Source: Zingiber officinale
Taxonomy: Eukaryota; Streptophyta; Magnoliopsida; Zingiberales; Zingiberaceae
Reading direction: 5' to 3'
Assembly (NCBI RefSeq): GCF_018446385.1
Contig: NC_056002.1
Coordinates: 35,450,063 to 35,514,062, forward strand
Length of the DNA: 64,000 bases
Both the position numbers and the translations under genes were made by a program. Below are positions 1 through 10,933 of the stretch, piece by piece (positions within the stretch are counted from its first letter, which is position 1; each line of letters opens with the position of its first letter). The notes under the pieces were generated by a model that saw nothing but the letters and a program-made list of their open reading frames with translations, did no database searches and was not told the DNA's origin.

Positions 1-578
1 GCGTATCCTTAGCTTGTTTCTTTTCTTAGTAGGCCATCCGTGACTTTGGTCGAGCTCTGCCAGTCTGCCCGCCCTTGCTCGTTTTGCCCTACTACATCGC
101 TCTTCCTTCAATAATTGCTTTTATACCGAGCCCGACGAGGGCTAGACTCATGCTCTCTATTCCTGATGCGTGCCCATGAAGTCCGCTGATCTGATCTGCA
201 CACCTTTCTAACGGCCCCTCCGTACATTCTTGACCTGCTTGGGGAAATCTCCTTAGGGGGAGCTTCGTATCTTGGGCCCCTGCCTTTCCTATAATGCCCC
301 CTGATTATATTCCCGAGGATCATCACAGGGCGTTCCCTGTTTATCTCAGATGCTGCATCAACCGTCCGTTGTCAACTTTACGAAAATGTCCTTCATCCGC
401 CATACCTATAAGTATCTTCTTGCTTCTTGCCTTCTCTTATGATTCGCCGCCACCACGGAGCACCCAAGCGTCGCTGCTACCGACTGACTTCCTCCGAGAC
501 TTTGCCGCGCTCCTTCTTCTTCTCCAAGCCTCTTCTTTTCATTTGTTCTTTCTATCACCTGAGATAATCTCTTTCGCA
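1..578 (+). promoter_or_regulatory. Leader and promoter region of the T1 antisense gene
   Basis: No convincing coding region lies here. A TATA-box-like TATAAG at 407-412 lies 167 bases before the antisense gene's ATG at 579. The equivalent gene in element T2 has TATAAA at 56105-56110, about 240 bases before its ATG. The spacing and the pyrimidine-rich leader look like a real promoter and 5' UTR. The assignment rests on motif and position only. Confidence 0.45.
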
Positions 579-2955
579 ATGACTTCTCCTTCTTGGATCT
601 CCTTGTTGGCGGAGCACTTCCCAGACGCTTCGACTTTCGCTGAGTTGGATTGGGATGACCTACGGTACACTTATGAAATCCCTACTAGCTTCCACCCCAT
701 CATCCATACTGGTGTGAACCTGTACTTCGATCCTCCGCCTGGTTATTGTACTTTCTTTACTGAACATTTTGTATCTGGCCTCCGTTTACCCCCACATCCT
801 TTTTTGTCTGGAGTGTGCCGCTACTTCAAGATCCCCCTAGGTCAGCTAACTCCAATTCCATAAAGATTTTATGTGGCTTCGTAATACTCTGCGAAGTTTG
901 TGAGGTTTCCTGGTCAGCTCCCCTTTTTCACTACTTCTTTGCTCTTGCTCGGCACGCCGACGGTCTTTTTTATTTCCAAGCTCGCAACCACACTGCTTTC
1001 TTCTCTCGTCTCGCTCCTCCCAGTGCTAACTGGAGGAAAAAGTTCTTTTTTCTCCGGTTTCCAGAGGAAACAGACTGGCCCATGCGCTGGCAACCTGCTC
1101 TGCCTCTACCCCCGGCATTGGAAGAGTTCCACATGGATCTCCACTTTAATATGGCTGCAACCCAGATGGAGGATTGGCGCCTGAATCTGACAAGACTGCT
1201 ATCTGGCGACCTACTTTCTTATTTCAGGCTGAGCCCTCCTTCTCCTGAAACACCGCACTCCTTAGGTAAGTTTGTGTTGAGCTCCCCCTTTCGCTCATTT
1301 TTTACTAGACTGATTCTTCGCGTTGGCGCCCACAGCTGAGGTTTTGCGCCGCGCATCAGAGGTTCTGCCTTTGCCCCCTCAGTGATCTGGAAATAATTTG
1401 GCGCGGCCGGGTGATCTTGGAGAGGAGGCTACTCCCTCATTTTGGATCCACCTCATCTGGGGCAGCGCCTCAGTCTACTTCCAACCCCGCCTCACACAAC
1501 GCTTCTCCTTCACCTGCTGCCCCGAGCCGAGATCGGTCGTGCTCCAGCCAGCCGTCTGGCCAGACGCGTCTTCCGAGGAGCCCCCCGGGCCTCCAGACGT
1601 GGTCGCGCAGCCCTTCATCGCGCAGGTCGAGGCTCATCCGGTCGGGGCGCCATAGACAGGGGTGCTGCAGCCTCTTCACAGGGTCAGCCTCGCTTTGAGG
1701 ATTCTGACTCTGATAACCAGCCTTTGCTTCACAGGCGTCGCCGAAGACCAGGTCTGACTTCACAAATGCTTGATTCTATTTCTTCTACTACCCAATTGTC
1801 CCTCGCTGCCACCGTGGCTAGCTCCAACACCATTCCCCTTGTCATTTTTGCTTTGTCTATCTGGCAGCCTCCCCCAACCCTTACAGGGGAAGACCAGCTG
1901 CATTCCGCTCTGCCCCCGCTCTTGCTGAGGAAGATAGCCCAAGCGATCATCACGATCCCGTGCCAACTGAACCCGTTCCCGAGCCACCTCCCGCTCCTCC
2001 TGGTGCTGACGCCGGCCCTTCTCAACCTTCCTCCTCCACCCGCCATCATTACAGGACCACTATCCCCTCCGAAGCGGCTCTTGCTCGGCGACATGACACC
2101 CCCACGAGCCTTCTGATGATGAAAGGTTCTCTTGGCAGCTTGTGGGCGGAGAGCATGAGTCAAATGGGTAGTTTGTCACCATTAGCCCAGATGGATAGGT
2201 TCTCAAAGTCTTGGGCTAAAGTAAGTACTTCTCACCTCGCACTTGCCATTAATTTACCTCAGCTGAAGGTTGTTCCTTCCATCTAGACTTATGCAGAATC
2301 TTTGGTGCTGAACCAATCCTTCCACACCCTCCATCATGAAAGCAAAGAACTCCGGGAGAGAGTTTCCGCATTAGAGCTGCAACTGAACGACCCTGCCCAA
2401 GCCAGTTATGCTTTGTGAGCGGAGATTCAAGCCTTAACCAATCAGACCGACCGGCAGAAACGGTCCCTGATACAGGTGAAAGATGAGCTCCGAGCTATGA
2501 GGGAGGAAAGAGCTGCCTCCGAGGCGGGGTATCAGCAACAACTAGCCCACCAAGCTCAAGAAATGTAGTCCAAAGATACTCTTCTGCAGGAGAAGAACAA
2601 TAAACTGGAGGTTCAGGCGGCACAGTTGGAGACTCAAGGGGCTGAGCTGGAGGCCTTGAGGGCGGAACTATCCCAGCCTCGGGCTGCTTTGACAGGAGTA
2701 TCCACTGCCCTGGCGGTCTATCAAGAAGGAGAGGATGATCGTTGCCTGCGAAGTCGAAGGTCCTATCTGAGCTCTCCTGAATTTTTATCCCAGGTCGGGG
2801 CACGCTTTGCTGCGACCGTACCATACATGGCGGCTGGAGTTATCAGACAACTGCATGCACAGGACTTCTTGAGCTCCATCCCTCCCGCAGACTTCTTGGA
2901 TCAGGGTCAGCTCATTCAAGGCTTTTCGGATGAGATCTTTGCTCCTTTCAAATGA
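579..2955 (+). pseudogene. T1 antisense gene: putative gypsy-type transposon (transposase_28-like) domain plus coiled coil, broken
   Basis: The ATG at 579 (MTSPSWIS...) opens an N-terminal domain matching the plant family called putative gypsy type transposon, with the motif FRIPLGQL-like FKIPLGQL near residue 90. A frameshift near 848-863 moves the reading into the next frame until about 1265. An intron with GTAAGT donor follows, with acceptor CAG at about 1333-1335. The middle is proline/serine-rich and frameshifted. A second intron, 2221-2286 (66 bp), precedes a charged coiled-coil region ending in ...EIFAPFK and a stop at 2953-2955. Two further in-frame stops lie in the coiled coil (near 2416 and 2566). 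The T2 copy at 56349 has the same domain order and the same intron positions. Function is unknown; the gene runs opposite to the element's own transcript. Confidence 0.75.
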
Positions 2956-3084
2956 TTTGTTCCAACTGCTTAAAACTGATGAGTTTTTTACATGTACATG
3001 AGTATCTTCGAATTTTTTCTTGACTATCCTACCGTCTCCGGAACCCTCGGCCGACCTGGCTTATACCCATAGAGTTGGCACCCT
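2956..3084. other. Short spacer between the antisense gene and integrase of T1
   Basis: The antisense gene and the integrase gene converge here, tail to tail, with only 129 bases between their stops. In T2 and T3 the same interval is enlarged by tandem repeat arrays; T1 has none. Confidence 0.6.
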
Positions 3085-4569
3085 TCAAATTTGATAGGGC
3101 CGTAGGTAGTTAGCACTCCAAGGTCGGTCTAGATTCCTTCCTTGAGCATCCTGCAAATAATAGGCCCCTGATGCCAGTTTTTTGATGACTTTGTATGGTC
3201 CGTCCCATTGTGGCGCCAGCTTTGTCACTTCCCCTAAGGGCTTCACCTGCTTCCAAACTAGGTCTCCTTCTCCGAAGAAACGACGGATCACCCTTCTGTT
3301 ATAGTTCTATCTCATCCTCTGTCTATAGGCTTCCAGCCTGGCAGCTGTTTGCTCGCGGATTTCGCTGATGAAATCCAGTTCGGCTAGCCGTCACTCTGTG
3401 TTTTGTTGGTCATACATCATTCTTCTTACGGATGGTATCCCGACCTCCAGAGGTACTACTGCTTCATTACCATACACTAAATGGAAGGGTGTCAGACCTG
3501 TACTCTCTCGGGGTGTCGTACGATAGGCCCACAAAATGCTCGGCAGTTCGTCCATCCAACTGCCCCCCGTATGATCCAGCTTGACCTTGAGCCCTCGCAC
3601 TATTTCCCGATTGACCACCTCTGTCTGATCGTTGCTCTGAGGATGCGCCACCGAAGTAAAAGCCTGCGTTATGCCGAACCCCTTGCACCAATTTTGTATT
3701 TTACGTCCTTGAAATTGTCTGCCATTGTCCGACACCAATTTGTGAGGTAGGCCGAATCTGCAAAGATATTCTTCCATAAGAATTGGATCACTGCATCTTC
3801 AGTGATTTTGGCCAGAGCTTCCGCTTCCACCCACTTGGAGAAGTAATCTACTGCTACCAGCAAGAAACGTCTCTGCCTCATAGCCATCGGGAAAGGTCCT
3901 ACGATATCCATACCCCACTGGTCAAACGGGCAAGACACTATAGAAGTTCTCAGCAGCTCTGTAGGTCGGTGCGTCAGGTTCTGGTACCTTTGACATGACA
4001 GACAAGTATTCACCAGCTTCTGTGCGTCCTTCTGCAGGGTAGGCCAGAAATACCCGGCCAATAGCACTTTCCGGGCCAGCGTTCTTCCACCTGCGTGGTT
4101 GCCACTGCATCCCAAATGTATCTCCCGCAAGGCCTGATCCGCTTCTTCCATATTCAAGCACTTGAGCATAGGTCTGGAGAAAGACTTTTTGTACAGCTGA
4201 TCTCCGATCATAACATAAGAATGGGCATGTCTCCTGAGCATGCGTGCCTCTTCTAAGTTGGTAGGTACAATTCTTTGCTGGAGGAAACTTACTATGGGTG
4301 CCCTCCAATCAATTACTTCTTCCAGGTTATTTTGTAGATCTATCTGAGCTATAAGGAAGGTCTGTGCTATGGATCTGTCAAACGTCCAAGTGGTCAGGGA
4401 GCTGGCCATTTTAGCTAACTCATCCGCTCTTTCATTTTCAACCCTGGGAATCTTAGTGATTGTGACCTCTTTAAAATCTTTTCTCATCTTCTCATAAGCT
4501 TCCTTGTAAACTTGCATCTTTTCGTTGTTCACTTCAAAATGTCCGGTCACCTGCTGAGTTACTAGCTAC
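3085..4569 (-). pseudogene. T1 integrase with C-terminal part of second RNase H, broken
   Basis: The reading starts just after the S1 insertion with the tail of the archaeal-type RNase H (the IPRVENERADELAKMA stretch). The integrase follows. A His-His-Cys-Cys zinc-binding region ends in CLSCQRY, then come the three catalytic acidic residues in WGMDIVGP, VSDNGRQF and a degraded PQSNDQTEVVNRE. The C-terminal part contains GDLVWKQV and LDRPWSANYLRPY. The frame shifts near 3775-3790, a TGA follows the QQNTE stretch at about 3391, and another break lies at about 3300. Integrase inserts the cDNA copy into chromosomes. This copy cannot make it. Confidence 0.85.
4565..4569. repeat. Target-site duplication, left copy (GCTAC) of S1
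   Basis: GCTAC stands directly before the TG of S1 and again directly after its terminal CA at 7149-7153. A five-base duplication is the mark of LTR retrotransposon integration. Confidence 0.9.
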
Positions 4570-7148
4570 TGTTAGAGTGTATACTAAAAGCCTAGCTTTT
4601 GGTATAAACATTTATCTAGAAATAAGAATCACATTGGTCAAATGTCTACATTTGTGATAAATGTAGTTGTTCAATTAATTTATATTGTAGATAACATGGT
4701 GTGTGGTGTCACACACAGAGGATCATGTTATCAGTACCTTATAAATTATAAACAGTAGCTCACGACCAAAATGGAAAGGAACAAACCATTAGAAGGTCGT
4801 AGTGTAATTAGGTATCAGTTTATCTTGACTGTATAATTACACTAGTACACTTAGAGTGTATTGAGTAGGACCATTTGAGGTCGTTTCTTTTATACTGATT
4901 TTATAAAGAAACAAAGACCTCGGTTATTATGGAAGTGTGTACTCTTAATCCTAATATAATAACAAGCACATATATTTGATATTTATTTCTTTAATTTATC
5001 AATGGGTGAGATTTAGTTCGATGAATCAATAAGCCCGATAAGTTGGGAAATGATATCACTTATAGTGTGTGTTGTTGATTATAGAAGGAAACTGTGTCCT
5101 AGAGATACTAGGTTGATAATGTCCTCAAGAGGAGCTCATAAGGATTGTCATGTTAAACCCTGCAGGTGGACCTAGTCCGACATGATGATAAGGTTGAGTG
5201 GTACTACTCTTGGACTAAGATATTAATTAAGTGAGTTGTCAGTAACTTACTTAATTAGTGGACATTTGTTATCTTAAACACAGGGAGACTAACACACTCA
5301 TAATAAGAAGGAGCCCAAAATGTAATTTGGGATTGGTGCGGTAGTTCAATAATAGTTCTCTAGTGGAATGAATTATTATTGATAAAATTAAGTTGTGTGT
5401 TCGGGGCGAACACGGGATGCTTAATTTTATCGGGAGACCAAAACCAATTCCTCCTCTCGGTCCCTATCGTAGCCTATTGTATATAGAGATTTATACCCAC
5501 CACATACCCACCTTCTTACCCAACCAATAGGGGCCGGCCAAGCTAAGCTTAAAGCTCAAGCTTAGGGCCGGCCAAGCCTAAAGGTTGTCCTTAAGGTGGC
5601 CGGCCAATAGCTTGGAGCCCAAGCTTAGGTGGCCGGCCACATCATATTAAAAAGGATTTTTTATTAAAATTATTTCTTATGTGGATATCATAGTTTTAAA
5701 AGAGAGTTTAAAAATTAAATCTTTCCTTTTAAAGCTTTCTACAAAAGATTAAGAAAAGATTTGAAATCTTTCCTTATTTGTAGATGGAAAGGAGATTTTA
5801 TTTTAAGAAAAACTTTCCTTTTTAACCATGATAATAATTTAAAAGAGAAGTTTAAAAATTAAATATTCTCTTTTATTAGTTTCTACAAAAGATTAAGAAA
5901 AGATTTGATATCTTTCCTTATTTGTAGATTAAGAGAGATTTTAATTTTTTAGAGATAACTTTCTTTTTATCCACATGTTTAAAAGAAAGATTTTAATTTA
6001 TTAAATTTCCTTTTTATTAACCACCATGAAGGGAAAAATTATTTGAGAAATTTTTATAAATTTCCGAAAGCAAATAAGGAAGTTTTAATTCTTGTGTGAA
6101 TTAAAATTTCCTTGATTAAAGGGATTAAGGTGGCCGGCCATTACAAATAGAAAAGAAAATTTATTTTTAATTAAATAAAATTTCCTTTTTAATGGCAAAA
6201 GAATTAAGGAAGTTTTTAATTAAATTTCCTTATTTGCCAAGACCAAGGATTATAAAAGAGGGGGTAGAGGTGCCTTCATGGGTGATCAACTCTATTTTAT
6301 TCTTCCTCTCTTTTTCTCCTTGGTGGCCGGCCCTAGCTTCTTTCTCTTCTCTTCTTCTTGTGGCCGGTGGCAATCCCTCTTGGAGCTCTTGATGGTGGCC
6401 GGTTCTAGCTAGAAGAAGAAAGAGAAAAGGAGGTTTTGTTTCTTGCATCCCTTGGAGCTTGGTGGTGGTCGGACCTCTACTTCTCTTGGAGAATTTTGGT
6501 GGCGAAACCTAGAAGGAAGAAGAAGGTGCTTGGTGGTTCTCATCTCGGAAGATCGTTGCCCACACAACGTCCGAGGTTAGAAGAGGAATACGGTAGAAGA
6601 TCAAGAGGTCTTTCTAGAAGGTATAACTAGTATTTTTTCTTTCCGCATCATACTAGTTATTTTTGGAAATAATACCAAATACAAGAGGCTTACGTTCTAG
6701 TATTTCGAATATGTTTTTCGAAGTTGTGTTCTTTTGTTTTCTTTCTTTTCCTTGTGATTTGATTGTTCTCTTTGGTTAACCTAAAGTTATTTTAGGAAAT
6801 TAAATATTAGCTTTCTATTAAAGGTTTTGTCTAGTCGGTGGTGGTTGCTCCCATATCCAAGAAGGCCATGTGCCTCGCCACGTCAGTACTGGGAACCTTT
6901 TATGGAAATTAATATTTAATGGAATTAATAACTTAAGGAGACTTGGGTCGAACGTGTTAAGTTCCGCAGGAGATCCAAGTCAAAACCTAAAAGAACAAAT
7001 AGATTAAGTTTTGGATCAAACGTGTTAAGTTCCGCAGGCGATCCAAAATTTAATTTAAAAGAACACATGGTAGCTAGGAAAAGGTTCAGACCTTTGTACA
7101 AAATTTTTGTACAGTGGAACCTCTAGGTTTTCCGAGTAGCAACCAACA
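4570..7148 (+). mobile_element. S1: solo LTR (2579 bp) nested in T1
   Basis: The segment begins TGTTAGAGTG and ends CAACCAACA and is flanked by GCTAC on both sides. It carries no protein-coding gene and its start is not repeated inside it, so it looks like one LTR left after recombination rather than a full element. A TATA box (TATAAAAG, 6251-6258) marks a plausible promoter, with about 1.7 kb of U3 before it. GGCCGGCC motifs cluster near 5532-5635 and recur at about 6132. A stretch of about 70 bp with GTTCCGCAGG is repeated near 6943 and 7013. The second copy at 52841-55018 lies on the opposite strand. The superfamily (copia or gypsy) cannot be decided without the internal region. Confidence 0.85.
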
Positions 7149-7153
7149 GCTAC
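7149..7153. repeat. Target-site duplication, right copy (GCTAC) of S1
   Basis: This is identical to 4565-4569. On the minus strand both copies read GTAGC and hold an in-frame TAG stop in the T1 RNase H frame. Confidence 0.9.
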
Positions 7154-7770
7154 AAATCCGAGTATATTACGACTCGGCTTGCCCCCACATGCCGAACTGC
7201 TTGCAAACCTGCTAATAAGGCTTCATACTCTGCCTCATTGTTGGTAGCTCTGAAATTTAGCCGTACAGCCAGCTGCATGATGTCTCCCTGCGAAGATATT
7301 AGAAGTGCACCTACACCACTTCCCCGATGGGTAGCTGATCCGTCTACATAAATTTTCCAGACCTCCTCCGAGTCTGTTTGATAAACTTCTGTCAAGAAAT
7401 CCGCCAGAGCCTGTGCTTTGATCGCGGTTCAGGGCTGATACTGTATATCATATTCCCCTAGCTCGGTTGCCCATTTGATAAGCCGACCTGCTACCTCCAC
7501 CTTGGTGAGAGCTCGACCCATTGTACTATTTGTCAGGACGGTGATGGGATGCACCAAAAAATACGGTCGGAAGCGCCGAGCCATGAGAACAAGTCCGTAA
7601 ACCAACTTTTCCAGGGCCGAATACCGAGACTCAGCCCCTTTCAATAGATGGCTGAAAAAATACACTGGCCGTTGTACATTGTCCTGCTCTTTAACCAGCA
7701 CGGCCCCCACGGCCTCGGGGGTGGCTGACAAGTAGACCCAAAGGGGCTCTCCCACAACAGGCTTGAACAG
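7150..7770 (-). pseudogene. T1 RNase H followed by archaeal-type RNase H, broken
   Basis: The first domain (about 7755-7430) carries the gypsy RNase H signatures VYLSATPEAVGAVL and RYSALEKLVYGLV and ends in DIQYQP. A TGA at 7429-7431 then interrupts the frame, most simply an old CGA. The second domain (7395-7150) shows YVDGSATHRGSGVG and NNEAEYEALLAGL, typical of the extra archaeal-type RNase H of Tat elements. It stops at a TAG (7150-7152) inside the S1 target duplication and resumes at 4569. RNase H removes the RNA strand during reverse transcription. Confidence 0.85.
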
Positions 7771-8713
7771 CTATGGCAAGGACTCCAGGTATTGCTTTAA
7801 CTCCTCAAAGGCCTGTGTGCATTCTTCTGTCCACTGAAACCTGGCCGCCTTCCTGAGCACTTTGAAGAAGGGTGCCGCTCGATCTGCAGATCTGGAGATG
7901 AATCGGGACAGTGTTGTTATCCTGCCGACCAGCTTCTGCGTTTCCTTCATATTCTGAGGGATCTGCATGTTCCGAAGTGCTTGAACCTTCTCAGGGTTGG
8001 CTTCTATCCCTCGTTCAGTCACCAGATACCCCAAAAACTTCCCTCCTTTGGCCCCGAACAAGCATTTCAGGGGATTTAGCCTTACCCCATATTGCCTTAG
8101 AGTCCCACAGGTTTCTTCTACATCTTTTATTAGACTGGACGCCAGGGGGGACTTGATCAGGATGTCATCAACATAGACCTCTACGTTCCGCCCGATCTGA
8201 CTCCGAAAGACTTTGTCCATCATCCTTTGGTAGGTAGCCCCAGCATTTCTGAGTCCAAATGGCATGACCGTATAGCAAAAAGTACCGTCGGCCATTATGA
8301 AGCTGACTTTCTCCTGATCCTCCCTAGCCAAGGGTATTTGATGATATCCTTGATAAGCGTCCATCATGCATATCCTTTCACAGCCAGCAGTTGAATCCAC
8401 CACCTGATCGATCCACGGGAGAGGATAACAGTCTTTGGGGGTGGCTTTGTTGAGGTCGCGAAAGTCTATGCACACCCTCCACTTGTTATTAGGCTTTTTT
8501 ACCAATACAACGTTGGAGAGCCAGGACGGGAACTGTACCTCTCGAACATGTCCTGCCTTCCTGAGTTGATCCACTTCAGCTCGGATAATCTTATTCTGGT
8601 CGGCAGAGAAGTTTCTCTTCTTCTGCTTGACTGGCTTGGCCTCGGGTATAATATGCAGCTTGTGCTCAGCCACCTCTGGTTTAACCCCGGGCAACTCTTC
8701 CGGTGACCAAGCA
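7771..8713 (-). pseudogene. T1 reverse transcriptase, broken
   Basis: This is a recognisable Ty3/gypsy reverse transcriptase. It has WRVCIDFRDLNKATPKD, MMDAYQGYHQIPL, MPFGLRNAGATYQRMM and the catalytic YVDDILIKS, followed by the connection region with FLGYLVTERGIEANP. The open stretch ends at a TAG (7771-7773), although the RNase H continues in the same frame just beyond it. The frame is separated from the protease by a one-base loss near 8713-8716. The catalytic residues are intact, so decay is by nonsense and frameshift rather than by active-site change. Confidence 0.9.
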
Positions 8714-9695
8714 AAACGTCTCTATTGCGGATCAGGCACCGTATCAGCTTCGACTTAAGCTCCTGTGGCAAGTCACTGGCAATGCGAGTGATGCTCTCTG
8801 TTCTGTCAGCATGCAGCCGAATTTCTTCCCAAGGGATAGGCTCCTCGGCAATAGGCAGAGGCTCCTCTTGGATAGCGTGCACTCCCCCATCTTGCGTCCT
8901 CCGGCTCTTGCGCGCCTCCACCCGGACCATATCAATGTAGCAGCTGCGGGACACCTTCTGCTCTCCCTTGACTTCCCCGACCTGCTCGCCGACCGGAAAC
9001 TTGATCTTTTGGTGAAAAGTGGAGACGGCAGCCCGGAACTCATGCAGAGCTGGCCTTCCCAGGATGACGTTGTAGGAGGAAGGCGAATCCACCACTATAA
9101 AGGTACTCCTCCGGGTGCGCACCAGTGGCTCAGTGCCCATGGAGATGGCCAGCTTGATCTGACCCATGGGCTTGACTTCATTGCCTGTGAACCCGTACAA
9201 AGAAGTGGTTACGGGTTGGAGCTCAGCGGCGTCAATCTGCATCTCCTCGAACGCAGCTCTGAATAAAATGTTGACCGAGCTCCCGGTATCCACAAAGACC
9301 CGAGCCACTCGGCTGTTAGCGATAACGGCCTTGATTATGAGGGCGTCATCGTGGGGCAATTCCAGACCCTCCAAATCTTGTGGCCCAAAGCTAATGACAG
9401 GGCCGGAGGCCTGCTCGTGGCTGCATCCCACGGCTCCCACATACAACCGCCGAATGTGTGACTTACGGGCTCGGCCTGAGTCCCCGTCAGTGGGCCCTCC
9501 TGAAATCATACCGATCTCTCGCACAGCGGCGTTGCCCCGGTTCTCCAGTTCTCTGGCATCTCTTCGATCTTCCCCGAGGCCAGCTTGGTTAGATGGGTTG
9601 GCTAGGTCGGGTCGGGTCTGACGAGCACGTCCTGCTGCGGCCCGTTCCTCCTCCATCCTCTGTATTTGGGGCGCTAACTCCGGGGGGGGCAGACC
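8714..9695 (-). pseudogene. T1 aspartic protease and linker to reverse transcriptase
   Basis: The aspartic protease core has the active-site motif VFVDTGSSVNILF and the later strand YNVILGRPALHEFRA. A linker of about 100 residues leads toward reverse transcriptase. It is in the same frame as gag, separated from it by one TAG at 9696-9698. The frame is lost near 8713-8716. The protease would cut the Gag-Pol polyprotein. Confidence 0.85.
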
Positions 9696-10883
9696 CTACT
9701 TGGCAGCTCTCCTGGAATCACGAGCGAATTGGAAGCAGTTACTAAGATCGTACGTCCTGGACCGATGATATGTGCAATATGGTGCTCCCCTTGGTCCAGG
9801 TCTGGGTGCGTGTATAGCAGCAACTCGCGGAGCTGGTCTGACTCCCTGAGCGGGCTGAGGGGCAGGCCTGGGTTGACAGCGCTGGAAGGGCTGAGCTGGT
9901 GGCGGTACTCTCCTTTCAGGTCGGTTGCCTGGAGCCACCGTCCTTTCGGCCTTCCGCCTAGCGGCCTGCACTTCTTCCACCTTGATGTAGCAAGAAGCTT
10001 TCTCCACCATATCGTCAAAGCTTCGGGCGGGGTTTTTGATGAGGTCCCTGAAGAATTCCCCTTCTCGCAATCCGTGGGAGAAGGCGCTCATCAATATTTC
10101 TAAGGTGGCGGAGGGGACGTCATTGGCCACCTGACTGAACCGGTTGATGTAGCTTCGCAAGGGCTCGGTCGAATCCTGCTTGAGAGCAAAAAGACAATGA
10201 TCGGTTTTTTGATACTTACGACTACTGGCGAAACGGCGTAGGAAGGCCGTTTTGAAATCCATGAAGCGATTGATAGACTCTGGGGGCAATCCATCGAACC
10301 ACTTCTGCGCCGACCCGGACAGGGTGTGTAGGAATACTCGGCATTTGACAGCATCGCTGTATTGATACAAGATAGCCGCATTCTTGAACTTCCGCAGATG
10401 CTCTTCCGGGTCCTTGCTTCCATCATATTCTCCGATGTTTGAGGCTCGATAACCCCTTGGCAGGCTTTCCCTCAAGATCTGAGCCGAGAAGGGTACCTTA
10501 TCATGTGGATCTTCAAGCAGATCTCTGGCGGAGATTATAGCTTTTCCCTTTCTTGAATCCCGAGGTGGATGTAGAGAGCTTTCCGCCACCGACGTCGGCG
10601 GCTCCTCTTTCTTCGGACTATGCTCACGAGGTCCGGCTCGATGATAGTTGCGGCGAGGCTCTCGGAAAGAGGTACGAGGGAGTTCTTCCTGCTGCTTCCT
10701 CTTTAAGCCCCTGTCGGAGGCAGGAGCTGGTTCTTTAGACGCTTCGAGCGCCAGGCGAGGTCGTGAGACTGTTCCTTGTTTTTCAGAGGCGGCTTGCTTC
10801 CTGACCTCCTTGAAGAGCTCGTACTCCCCCGCGGTCATGGTGACATTAATCCTCCTGCTGGAACTTCGACCGGAGTCCTCCAT
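9696..10883 (-). pseudogene. T1 gag (capsid/nucleocapsid), about 395 residues
   Basis: The likely start is the ATG at 10883 (MEDSGRSSSRR), just downstream of the primer-binding site. An open frame extends further upstream but would run through the primer-binding site and LTR. The retrotransposon gag core includes YDGSKDPEEHLRKF and FLHTLSGSAQKWFDGLP. The C-terminal zinc knuckle is degenerate: a CTYH...C arrangement is left where Tat elements usually show a Cys/His box. A TAG at 9696-9698 separates gag from the in-frame protease. It may be a mutated Gln codon or, less likely, a leaky stop. Confidence 0.85.
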
Positions 10884-10912
10884 CTTCACGCTTCGGATCA
10901 GGCTGTTGTGTT

Positions 10913-10929
10913 TCCCACAGACGGCGCCA
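10913..10929 (-). other. T1 primer-binding site (TGGCGCC type)
   Basis: On the minus strand TGGCGCCGTCTGTGGGA begins four bases after the end of the 5' LTR (10934). TGGCGCC-type sites are common in plant Ty3/gypsy elements and pair with the 3' end of a tRNA that primes reverse transcription. Confidence 0.75.
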
Positions 10930-10933
10930 AATT

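Noticed and set aside
4570..7148. S1 as a complete small non-autonomous element with two LTRs
   Set aside because: The terminal TGTTAGAGTG is not repeated near its 3' part and no primer-binding site or purine tract was found inside, so a solo LTR is simpler.
8703..9621. Plus-strand open frames over the T1 protease
   Set aside because: They are antisense shadows of the protease-gag frame, which has the DTGSS and ILGRPAL motifs.
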